A stretch of 64,000 bases of DNA from Pseudomonas beijingensis (lineage in GTDB: Bacteria; Pseudomonadota; Gammaproteobacteria; Pseudomonadales; Pseudomonadaceae): contig NZ_CP117425.1 in assembly GCF_030687295.1 (NCBI RefSeq), positions 434,001-498,000 of the forward strand. The letters are read 5' to 3'. This document shows, piece by piece, positions 46,220-54,141 of this stretch. Position 1 is the first letter of the stretch. Each line of letters opens with the position of its first letter. The translations under genes and the position numbers were made by a program. Below the pieces are notes generated by a model. That model worked only from the letters and a program-made list of their open reading frames with translations, had not been told where the DNA came from and made no database searches.

Positions 46220-47839
46220 TCATGCCGCCACCACCTCCCGCGGCTCAAAACTGTCCGCCCGCGCCATCTGCCACATCCGCGAATAAAACGCCCCGTTGAC
46301 CTCACCCGTCAGCAATTCCCCCGGCTTCAAAAACACATGCAACTGAGAGAACAACTTGACCTCGGTGGCCGACATACGCCGTACCAGATGCTTGGGCTGC
46401 AATTGCGAAGGGTGTTCAAGCCCGGCGGCGGCGAGCATTTCGGCCAGGGCCTTGAGGGTGTTGCGGTGGAAGTTGTAGACCCGCTGGGCCTTGTCCGGGA
46501 CGACCAGGGCGCGCTGGCGCAGGGTGTCCTGGGTGGCGACGCCGGTGGGGCATTTGTTGGTGTGGCAGCTTTGCGACTGGATGCAGCCGATGGCGAACAT
46601 GAAGCCACGCGCGGCGTTGGCCCAGTCGGCGCCGATGGCCAGGACGCTGGCGATGTCGAAGGCGCTGACGATCTTGCCACTGGCGCCGAGCTTGATCTTG
46701 TCCCGTAGGTTCAGGCCCACCAGGGTGTTATGCACGAACAGCAGGCCCTCGCGCAGCGGCACGCCGATGTGATCGGTGAACTCCACTGGCGCGGCGCCCG
46801 TGCCGCCTTCCTTGCCGTCCACCACGATGAAGTCGGGCAGGATCCCGGTTTCCAGCATGGCCTTGGCAATGCCCATGAATTCCCACGGATGACCCAAGCA
46901 GAACTTGAAGCCCACCGGTTTGCCGCCGGACAGCTCACGCAGTTGCTGGACGAACCGCATCAGTTCGATCGGCGTGGAAAACGCGCTGTGGCGTGACGGC
47001 GAAACACAATCCTCGCCCATGAGGATGCCACGGGTTTCGGCGATTTCCCGGGTGACCTTGTGCTTGGGCAGGATGCCGCCGTGGCCGGGTTTGGCGCCCT
47101 GGCTCATCTTGATTTCGATCATCCGCACCTGCGGGTTCTGGGCCTGGGCGGCGAAACGTTCGGGGTCGAAGCGCCCGTCGCTTGTACGACAGCCAAAATA
47201 GCCGCTGCCCAGCTCCCAGGTCAGGTCACCACCGTGTTCGCGATGGTAGGGGCTGATACTGCCTTCACCGGTGTCGTGGGCGAAGTTGCCCAGCTTGGCC
47301 CCCTGGTTCAACGCCCGGATGGCGTTGGCGCTCAGGGAGCCGAAGCTCATGGCCGAGATGTTGAACACCGACGCGGAGTACGGCTGTGTGCACTGCGGGC
47401 CGCCGACCGTCACCCGAAAACCGCTGGGGTCGCTCAGTGGGGCCGGGCGCATGGAATGGCCGATGAATTCGAAGCCGGTCTGGTAGACGTCGATCAAGGT
47501 GCCGAACGGTTTGTCGGCGCTTTCGTTCTTGGCCCGGGAATACACCAGCGAGCGTTGGGCCCGGGAGAAGGGCAGGGCATCGCTGTCGGATTCGAGCAGG
47601 TACTGGCGGATCTCCGGGCGGATGCCTTCGACCAGGTAGCGGATATTGCCCAGGATCGGGTAGTTGCGCCGTACGGCGTGGCGGCTTTGCAGCAAGTCGA
47701 ACAACCCCAGCAGGCTCAACAGCCCGGTCACCAGCGCAATCGGCCAGAGCCAGTCGTGTTGCAGAAACGGCAGGCTGGCGAGGGTGAAAATGACACAGCC
47801 GGCGAAGAAGGCGTAGCGGCTCAGCAGAGACAGGCTCAT
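46220..47839 (-). CDS. FMN-binding glutamate synthase family protein
   Basis: A 539-residue protein with two N-terminal hydrophobic segments (about 5-45) and the Glu_synthase FMN barrel. FNISAMSFGSLSANAIRALN, EIKMSQGAKPGHGGILP, VDGKEGGTGAAP and CHTNKCPTGVATQ (Cys-rich site) are conserved with the central domain of GltB. The glutaminase part is missing, so it is not a complete glutamate synthase. Related stand-alone proteins are membrane-associated oxidoreductases of unclear role. It is convergent with the gtr cluster. Confidence 0.9.
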   Translation of the reverse strand: MSLSLLSRYAFFAGCVIFTLASLPFLQHDWLWPIALVTGLLSLLGLFDLLQSRHAVRRNYPILGNIRYLVEGIRPEIRQYLLESDSDALPFSRAQRSLVYSRAKNESADKPFGTLIDVYQTGFEFIGHSMRPAPLSDPSGFRVTVGGPQCTQPYSASVFNISAMSFGSLSANAIRALNQGAKLGNFAHDTGEGSISPYHREHGGDLTWELGSGYFGCRTSDGRFDPERFAAQAQNPQVRMIEIKMSQGAKPGHGGILPKHKVTREIAETRGILMGEDCVSPSRHSAFSTPIELMRFVQQLRELSGGKPVGFKFCLGHPWEFMGIAKAMLETGILPDFIVVDGKEGGTGAAPVEFTDHIGVPLREGLLFVHNTLVGLNLRDKIKLGASGKIVSAFDIASVLAIGADWANAARGFMFAIGCIQSQSCHTNKCPTGVATQDTLRQRALVVPDKAQRVYNFHRNTLKALAEMLAAAGLEHPSQLQPKHLVRRMSATEVKLFSQLHVFLKPGELLTGEVNGAFYSRMWQMARADSFEPREVVAA

Positions 47840-47932
47840 ACGGTTTCCTTGGGGGGAGCGATTGGCGAGGCGGCGTAGGCATTCTGCGCTGGCAGCGAAA
47901 CGGCGGGCAACCCTATGGCGAGGGGATTGTTA

Positions 47933-48033
47933 TGGGAGCAAGGCTGTGGGAGCAAAGCTTGCTCGCGATACAGGCGCCTCGGTTTCTGAAGTACCGAGTC
48001 GTCCCCATCGCGGGCAAGCCTTGCTCCCACAGC
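47933..48033. repeat. REPIN with duplicated left arm
   Basis: TGGGAGCAAGGC precedes TGTGGGAGCAAAGCTTGCTC; the inverted arm is at about 48008-48033. It lies between the FMN gene and the signalling operon. The rest of the gap is unremarkable. Confidence 0.82.
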
Positions 48034-48062
48034 TTCTACAGTGTTCTCACCCCAGGTGTGGC

Positions 48063-49469
48063 TCAGCTCGCCTGCTTCATCTGCCGCACCGGTAATTCCA
48101 CGCGAAAGGTTGTGCCGACGCCGACTTCGCTGCGTACGGTGATCTCGCCGTTGTGTTTTTTCACGATGCCGTAGGACAACGACAGCCCGAGCCCCGTGCC
48201 CTGGCCGATGGGTTTGGTGGTGAAGAACGGGTCGAAGATTTTCTGCAGGGTTTCGGGGGGGATGCCCGAGCCGTTGTCCGCTACTTCGATCCAGACGGTT
48301 TCATCACCGACCCCGTTGCGCAGGGTGATGGTGCCGCGTTCGGGGCCGATGGCCTGGGCGGCGTTGACGATCAGGTTCATGATCACCTGGTTGATCTGCG
48401 ACGGCAGGCATTCCACCTCCGGCAACGGTGTGTACTCCTTGACCACGTCGGCCTTGTACTTGATTTCATTGGCGACGATGTTCAACGTCGAATCCATGCC
48501 CTGCTGCAAATTGGCCATCTGCCATTCCTGGCTGGAGTCAACGCGGGAGAAGTCCTTCAGGTCCTTGACGATCTGCCCGACACGGCCGATGCCATCCTTG
48601 GATTCCTTGATCAGCAAGGGGATGTCCTCGACCAGGAAATCCAGCTCCACCTGTTCGCGCAGTTTTCTCAAGTTCACCACCAGCTCCGGTGAGGCGATGG
48701 CCTCTTCGGCGCTGCCGTAGGCGCTGAGCATTTCCTGGAGCTTGCCGAAGTAGCCATCCAACGCCCCCAGGTTGGAAGAAATGAAACCGATCGGGTTGTT
48801 GATTTCGTGGGCCACCCCGGCCGCCAGCTGGCCCAGCGAGGCGAGCTTTTCCGATTGCACCAACTGGGTTTCCAGCATCTTGCGTTCGTCGATCTCCATT
48901 TGCAGCAGCTCGCTGGCCTGTCTGAACGCCTGGGTGCGTTGTTCCACCAGGTCTTCGAGCTTGTTCATTTTCAACTGCGCCCGAGAAGTCATTTCCCATT
49001 TGGTGGTCAGGGTGTTGGCCATCTGCTGGACTTCGATGTTGTCGAACGGCTTCTTCAGGATCAGCAGGCGATCGTGGCCGTTCAGGCGGTCGAGCAGTTC
49101 ATCCCAGGAATAATCCGAGTAGGCGGTACAAACCACCACTTGTAACTGCGGGTCGCGCTTCCAGAGTTCTTCGATGGTCTTGGCGCCGTCCCAGCCTTCG
49201 GGCATGCGCATGTCGACAAAGGCCAGGGCATAGGGACGCTCCTTCGCCGCGGCCTCCAGCAATTTGTTCAAGCCTTCTTGCCCACCGTAGGCCGAGTCGA
49301 GCTCGAACACGGTGGCGGCAGGTTTCGGCGCTTCGCCGAACAAGGCGCTTTCCATGTCCTGCAAGTCCGTGTTGCTCTCATCCTCCGGGGTGAGGATCTT
49401 GCGGAAATCTTCATGAATGGCGGGTGTATCGTCGATCAACAGGATGCGGCGGTTACTCATGCTGTTCAT
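48063..49469 (-). CDS. Hybrid response regulator/histidine kinase (REC-HK)
   Basis: A 468-residue cytoplasmic protein. It has an N-terminal receiver (Asp86 in [12 protein letters not shown]; start [20 protein letters not shown]), then a coiled coil (about 160-205). A histidine kinase core follows, with His221 in [15 protein letters not shown]-box [11 protein letters not shown] and G-boxes [13 protein letters not shown] and [15 protein letters not shown]. The receiver precedes the kinase, so its phosphorylation could control the kinase. Last gene of a five-gene operon; its ATG overlaps the stop of the preceding histidine kinase. A second ATG nine bases in is possible. Confidence 0.93.
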   Translation of the reverse strand: MNSMSNRRILLIDDTPAIHEDFRKILTPEDESNTDLQDMESALFGEAPKPAATVFELDSAYGGQEGLNKLLEAAAKERPYALAFVDMRMPEGWDGAKTIEELWKRDPQLQVVVCTAYSDYSWDELLDRLNGHDRLLILKKPFDNIEVQQMANTLTTKWEMTSRAQLKMNKLEDLVEQRTQAFRQASELLQMEIDERKMLETQLVQSEKLASLGQLAAGVAHEINNPIGFISSNLGALDGYFGKLQEMLSAYGSAEEAIASPELVVNLRKLREQVELDFLVEDIPLLIKESKDGIGRVGQIVKDLKDFSRVDSSQEWQMANLQQGMDSTLNIVANEIKYKADVVKEYTPLPEVECLPSQINQVIMNLIVNAAQAIGPERGTITLRNGVGDETVWIEVADNGSGIPPETLQKIFDPFFTTKPIGQGTGLGLSLSYGIVKKHNGEITVRSEVGVGTTFRVELPVRQMKQAS

Positions 49470-51268
49470 GGTTCACCTTCTGCAAGTTTCAGGGGCACCT
49501 GCAATTGGAATGTCGCCCCTTTGCCTGGCCCCTCACTGTGGGCGGTGAGGTGGCCGTTCATTTCGATGGCCGCCAGTGCGCAGCTGTGCAGGCCAAAGCC
49601 GTGGCCTTCCTTACGCGTGGTAAACCCATGGGCGAAGATGCGCGTCATGTTTTCCTCCGCGATGCCTTCGCCTTCGTCCTTGACGCTGATTTGCAGGGTC
49701 TCGCCATCGACGACGGCGGCCTTGAGGGTCATGTTCCGCGCATGGTTGGACACCCCGGCCATGGCGTATTTGGCATTGCTGATCAGGTTGATCAGGATCA
49801 ACAGCAAGCGGTGCTTGTCGCCCATGATCCGCGGCACGTCGCCGTATTCCTTGATTACCGTAACATGATGGCGGGTCAGGGCGCCGGAGTTCATGCGCAG
49901 CGCGTCTTCGAGCAGCTCGCTGACCACCAGGGGTTCCAGCAGGCTGTTGGCCCCGGCATAGGACTGTTGGGTGGAGACGATGTCCTTGATGTGGTCCACG
50001 CTCTTGCTCAACTGGGCCAATTCATCTGTCAGGCCCTGCTGCTCCGAGGCGATGGCCTCGACCAGTTGGTTGAGGTAGCCGGGGAGCAGCTTGCCTTTGG
50101 GGTCCTCGGTGAGGAAGTGCCCGAGGTCATCGGTGTGTTCGTTGATCAATTGCATCGCCTTGCCCAGCCCCAGGGCCTTGCTGCTGCGCAGTTTTCGGCT
50201 GACCAGGTCGGCGGAGATGTTCACGCTGTTGAGCACGTTGCCGACGTTGTGCAACACGTTGGTGGCGATTTCCGCCATGCCAGCCTGGCGGGCGGTGTCC
50301 ATCAACTCGCTCTGGGTGTCCTTGAGTTGACGGGTACGTTCCTCGACCCGTTGTTCCAGCTCATCGTTGGCGGTTTGCAGGGCGTTGTTGACCCGCTTGA
50401 TCTCGGCGAAGCTGCGTATCAGCCGGATCGCCAACCAGATCAGGATCAGCACCAGGAACGTGGCGAACACCAGCAGGTAAACGTGGTTGCGCTCGTACTG
50501 GGCGGCGGCTTTTGCCTGGTCTTTCTCGAGCAGCTGGGTGATGGTGTCCAGGCGATCGGCCAAGGGAATCGCTTCGATCCCCAGTAATAATTCATTGACC
50601 CGTGGCTGTTCGCGCAAGATCACCCCGATGTGTCTGCGCAACACTTCGACGGAGTTGAGCAGCCCCTCGGGCAGGCGTTCCTTGTTGACCTCCAACTGGT
50701 TCAGACCCAGCAGCACTTCAGCTGCTCTTTCAGGGGAGCTGAGCTGAGCGAACTCCATGCTGCTGAGCAACAGGTCGTAGGTGTCGATGGCAACGTTCTG
50801 CAACTCCAGTTTGTACGTATCAGGCAGCCGGGCGAACTGGGCCTGGATGTCGTCCTCGCCGGTGGGCAGGAAGGCCAGGGAATTGCGCAACACGGCGTTA
50901 TGGGATTTGAACTGTTCTATCAGACGGGTTTTTTCCTTGACCAATTTGAGGTATTCGGCGCGCTGGGCTTCCCAGAGTGACGGCCCGTGGCGCCCCGGTT
51001 CCGATTCGATGGCGTCCAGGCGCTGCCACAAACGTGCCATCTCGTGCAGGGGCGAGACCAGCGGGTCGTAGTTGTGGGTCAGGGCGATTCGCGACTTGAG
51101 GACTTCGTTGTCCCAGATAGCGTCCTGTTGCTTGAGCAGGCGGATCAGGTCCCGGGACTCGATGTACGAAGCGGCCTGCCGGGCGCCCGAATTGACGTAC
51201 ATGAACAACAGGATGCCCGCCAGCAAGAGGCCGATGAAGGCCAGGCCGAGGCGACGGAGGACTGTCAT
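49466..51268 (-). CDS. Membrane histidine kinase with all-helical periplasmic sensor (DAHL-type)
   Basis: A 600-residue sensor kinase. TM1 is at about 7-26 and TM2 at about 262-284. A mostly helical periplasmic domain of about 230 residues (ESRDLIRLLKQQDAIWDNEV) resembles the DAHL domain of double all-helical sensors. A coiled coil, an H-box with His340 in ATNVLHNVGNVLNSVN, and an HATPase domain with LINLISNAKYAM and DEGEGIAEENMTRIF, then GHGFGLHSCALAA, follow. It has no receiver; the REC domains of its neighbours are likely partners. Start and stop both overlap adjacent genes (ATGA), and the preceding gene encodes a periplasmic di-heme peroxidase. Confidence 0.9.
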   Translation of the reverse strand: MTVLRRLGLAFIGLLLAGILLFMYVNSGARQAASYIESRDLIRLLKQQDAIWDNEVLKSRIALTHNYDPLVSPLHEMARLWQRLDAIESEPGRHGPSLWEAQRAEYLKLVKEKTRLIEQFKSHNAVLRNSLAFLPTGEDDIQAQFARLPDTYKLELQNVAIDTYDLLLSSMEFAQLSSPERAAEVLLGLNQLEVNKERLPEGLLNSVEVLRRHIGVILREQPRVNELLLGIEAIPLADRLDTITQLLEKDQAKAAAQYERNHVYLLVFATFLVLILIWLAIRLIRSFAEIKRVNNALQTANDELEQRVEERTRQLKDTQSELMDTARQAGMAEIATNVLHNVGNVLNSVNISADLVSRKLRSSKALGLGKAMQLINEHTDDLGHFLTEDPKGKLLPGYLNQLVEAIASEQQGLTDELAQLSKSVDHIKDIVSTQQSYAGANSLLEPLVVSELLEDALRMNSGALTRHHVTVIKEYGDVPRIMGDKHRLLLILINLISNAKYAMAGVSNHARNMTLKAAVVDGETLQISVKDEGEGIAEENMTRIFAHGFTTRKEGHGFGLHSCALAAIEMNGHLTAHSEGPGKGATFQLQVPLKLAEGEP

Positions 51269-52224
51269 AGGGGTTTGCCCTCCCACTCACCGGTCAGGGT
51301 CTTGAGGAATTCGACGATCAGCTCGGTATCGTTCTTCAGGGGCTCACGGCCCAACTGGTACTTGAACATCACCTCCACCGCGCGTTCCAGGGTTGGCGCC
51401 GACCCGTCATGGAAATACGGGGCGGTAATGGCCACGTTGCGCAGGCTCGGCACCTTGAAAACCTGGCGATCGTTTTCATCGCCGGTGATGTTGAAGCGTC
51501 CTTCGTCGGCCCGGGTGGGGTTGCCCCGGTCGCCGATGTAGTCGCCCATGACGCCGAATTTCTGGAACATGTTGCCGCCCATGTTCACGCCCTGGTGGCA
51601 AGCGATACAGCCGTACTCCTTGAAACGCTGGTAACCGAACTTCTCCCGAGGCGTGAGGATGTCGGTATTACCCAGCAGGTATTGGTCGAAACGCGAGTTG
51701 GGCGTCTGCAAGGTGCGCTCGTAGTCGGCCAGTGCGCCCTGGATATTGGGCTTGGTCACGCCGTCAGGGTAGGCGTCCTTGAAGTCTTTGGCGTAGCCGG
51801 GGTCATCGGCGATGCGCTTGACTACCGCCTCCCAGGTGCTGCCCATTTCCACCGGGTTGGTCACGACCTCGTGGACCTGTTCTTCCAGCGTATCGACGCG
51901 GCCATCCCAGAACTGGTGGAAGTTCAGGCTGGCGTTGAACACCGTCGGCGTATTGACTTCCACCGGTTTGCCGTCGAAGCCTAAGGAAAACGGCTTGTCG
52001 TCGGCGCCGCCCTTGTCCAGGCGATGGCAACTGGCGCAGGACAGGGTGTTGTTGACCGACAGCCGCGGGTCATTGAACAGCCGCAGTCCCAACTGAACGC
52101 GCTTGGGGTCCAGGGCCGGCACCGGTGGCAGGGGCTTGAGGGGTTCGTCCAGGGGTTCGGCGTGAGCGGTCACGCTTGCTCCCACGAGCAGGCCGAGAGC
52201 CAGAATCAGTCCATGTAACGCCAT
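51265..52224 (-). CDS. Periplasmic di-heme cytochrome c peroxidase (MauG/CcpA family)
   Basis: A 319-residue protein with a signal peptide (ASVTAHA, about residue 22) and two heme c sites, C63-ASCH67 and C206-IACH210. Family sequences around them are LFNDPRLSVNNTLSCASCH, TPTVFNASLNFHQFWDGRV and VPSLRNVAITAPYFHDGS. It reduces hydrogen peroxide with electrons from cytochrome or a cupredoxin, or acts as a MauG-like oxidase. Its stop overlaps the start of the helical-sensor kinase gene, so the two are made together and may form a sensing pair. That functional link is inference. Confidence 0.93.
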   Translation of the reverse strand: MALHGLILALGLLVGASVTAHAEPLDEPLKPLPPVPALDPKRVQLGLRLFNDPRLSVNNTLSCASCHRLDKGGADDKPFSLGFDGKPVEVNTPTVFNASLNFHQFWDGRVDTLEEQVHEVVTNPVEMGSTWEAVVKRIADDPGYAKDFKDAYPDGVTKPNIQGALADYERTLQTPNSRFDQYLLGNTDILTPREKFGYQRFKEYGCIACHQGVNMGGNMFQKFGVMGDYIGDRGNPTRADEGRFNITGDENDRQVFKVPSLRNVAITAPYFHDGSAPTLERAVEVMFKYQLGREPLKNDTELIVEFLKTLTGEWEGKPL

Positions 52225-52266
52225 GGGATGTTTTCCTTGAAGCTTTGGTTGAGGACACTCAGGTGT

Positions 52267-54141
52267 TCACGAAAACGGGTTCTGGCGTTTTTCCCACTCG
52301 GTCATCCAATCGGCAAAGGCCTGCGGTTCGACGGCCTTGCTGAAGTAATAACCCTGGACCTCCTCGCATTGGTGCTTCTTGAGAAACTCAAGCTGCTCAA
52401 GGGTTTCCACCCCTTCGGCGATGATGTGCAGGTTCAGGCTCTTGCCCAGGCTGATGATGGTGCTCACCAGCTTGGCGTCATTGCTGTCGATGCTCAGGTC
52501 ACCGACGAACGACTGATCGATCTTCAGCACATCCACCGGAAATTTCTGCAAGTAGCTCAGGCTCGAATAACCCGTGCCGAAATCGTCGATGGCCAGGCGT
52601 ATCCCCTGTTGCTTGATGGCCTTGAGGATGGCGACCGTGGTATCGATGTTCTGCATCAGTACGCTTTCGGTGATCTCCAGTTCTAACTGTGTCGGGTCCA
52701 GACCGGTTTCCTTGAGGGTGCGGGCGATGCCTTCGACGAAGCCGCGCTGGCGAAAATCGATGGCCGAGATGTTCACCGACAGGTACAGCGGCCGCATGCC
52801 CTGGGCTTGCCAGCGGCAGGCCTGCTGGCAGGCTTCCTGAAGCACCCATTGGCTCAGTGGAACGATCAGGCCACTGTCCTCGGCCACCGGGATGAAGTCC
52901 GATGGGTAGACCAGGCCATGTTCGGGCCTGTTCCAGCGCACCAACGCCTCGACACCGACCACCTTGCCGCTCTTGAGGTCGAGCTTGGGTTGGTAATGCA
53001 GCACGAATTCCTTGCGCTGCAGGGCCAGGCGCAGGCCCGATTCGATGGTCTGTTGCTGCCGTGCCCGGCGGTTCATGTCCTCGGTGAAGAAACGGTAGTC
53101 GTTGGGACCGGTCTCCTTGACGTTGCGCATCGCCGTCTCGGCTTTCTTGATCAGGGCCACGGCGTCGAAACCGTCGGTTGGGTACACGCTGATGCCCAGG
53201 CTCGCGGTGACGCTCAGGTCATGGCCGTCGATGGGCTGGGGGGTGCTGATGGCCGCCAGCAGTTTTTCGGCCACGCCTTTGGTTTGCTGTGCCTCGACGA
53301 TGTCCCCCGCGATCACCACGAATTCATCGGAACCGTAGCGAAACACCGAATCGGATTCACGCACCACGGTCGCCAACGCCCGGGCCACGCGCTTGAGCAT
53401 TTCGTCGCCGACCGGATGGCCCAGTGCGTTATTGACGCGCTTGAAGCGGTCCAGGCCGATGAACATCACCGCCAGTTGCCGGTCATGCCGACGGCACTGG
53501 GCCATGGCCTGGGTCAGGCGATCGCCGAGCAACATGCTGTTGGGCAGCTCGGTGAGCACGTCGTATTGCAGCAGGTGGGACACTTTGAGCAATTCCTGGA
53601 CGCGCTCTTCGATCGTGCGTTCCAGGCTGCGCATTTTTCTCGCCGCGTCCTGGGCCAGTTGCCATTTCCAGGTCATGGCGCTGGCCATCTGGCGGATTTC
53701 CAGGGTGTCGAAGGGTTTCTTGAGGATCAGCAGTTGATCGTCGAACTCGATCCGTTCGGACATGGTTTCCCAGGAATAATCCGAGAAGGCCGTGCACAGG
53801 GCGATTTGCAGGCGCGGATCGGCTTTCCACAGTTGCTCGATGGTTTGCAGGCCATCCCAGCCCGGTGGCATGCGCATGTCGGCGAACACCAGCGCATAGG
53901 GCTGGCCTTCGGCCTGGGCGCGCTTGACCAGTTCCAGCGCCTCCTCGCCCTGGTAGGCCGAGTCGATCTGGAATTGCAGCCGGTTGACCTGTGGAGTGCC
54001 GAACAGCAGGCTTTCGGTGTCGTCCAGCGAGTCATCGCCGCCGCCGCTGGGGCTGAGGATCTTGCGAAAGTCCTGGTGAATCGCCGGCGTGTCGTCTACC
54101 ACCAGGATCCGCCGGTTGGCAGGTACCGACATGGGGTTCAT
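52267..54141 (-). CDS. REC-GGDEF-EAL protein, probable c-di-GMP phosphodiesterase
   Basis: A 624-residue protein. Receiver with Asp88 (FADMRMPPGWDG), coiled coil, then a GGDEF domain (about 190-355) that looks inactive: signature YGSDEF (269-274), and FIGLDRFKRVNN lacks the first metal Asp. The EAL domain (about 370-615) looks active: EAL at 398-400 in VGVEALVRW, with ELEITESVL, IDDFGTGYSSL, LKIDQSFV and AEGVE all present. It should degrade cyclic di-GMP under control of the receiver. Its start overlaps the stop of the preceding gene, whose decay pattern is the reverse. The ATG at 54141 is favoured; 13 upstream codons are in frame. Confidence 0.93.
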   Translation of the reverse strand: MNPMSVPANRRILVVDDTPAIHQDFRKILSPSGGGDDSLDDTESLLFGTPQVNRLQFQIDSAYQGEEALELVKRAQAEGQPYALVFADMRMPPGWDGLQTIEQLWKADPRLQIALCTAFSDYSWETMSERIEFDDQLLILKKPFDTLEIRQMASAMTWKWQLAQDAARKMRSLERTIEERVQELLKVSHLLQYDVLTELPNSMLLGDRLTQAMAQCRRHDRQLAVMFIGLDRFKRVNNALGHPVGDEMLKRVARALATVVRESDSVFRYGSDEFVVIAGDIVEAQQTKGVAEKLLAAISTPQPIDGHDLSVTASLGISVYPTDGFDAVALIKKAETAMRNVKETGPNDYRFFTEDMNRRARQQQTIESGLRLALQRKEFVLHYQPKLDLKSGKVVGVEALVRWNRPEHGLVYPSDFIPVAEDSGLIVPLSQWVLQEACQQACRWQAQGMRPLYLSVNISAIDFRQRGFVEGIARTLKETGLDPTQLELEITESVLMQNIDTTVAILKAIKQQGIRLAIDDFGTGYSSLSYLQKFPVDVLKIDQSFVGDLSIDSNDAKLVSTIISLGKSLNLHIIAEGVETLEQLEFLKKHQCEEVQGYYFSKAVEPQAFADWMTEWEKRQNPFS

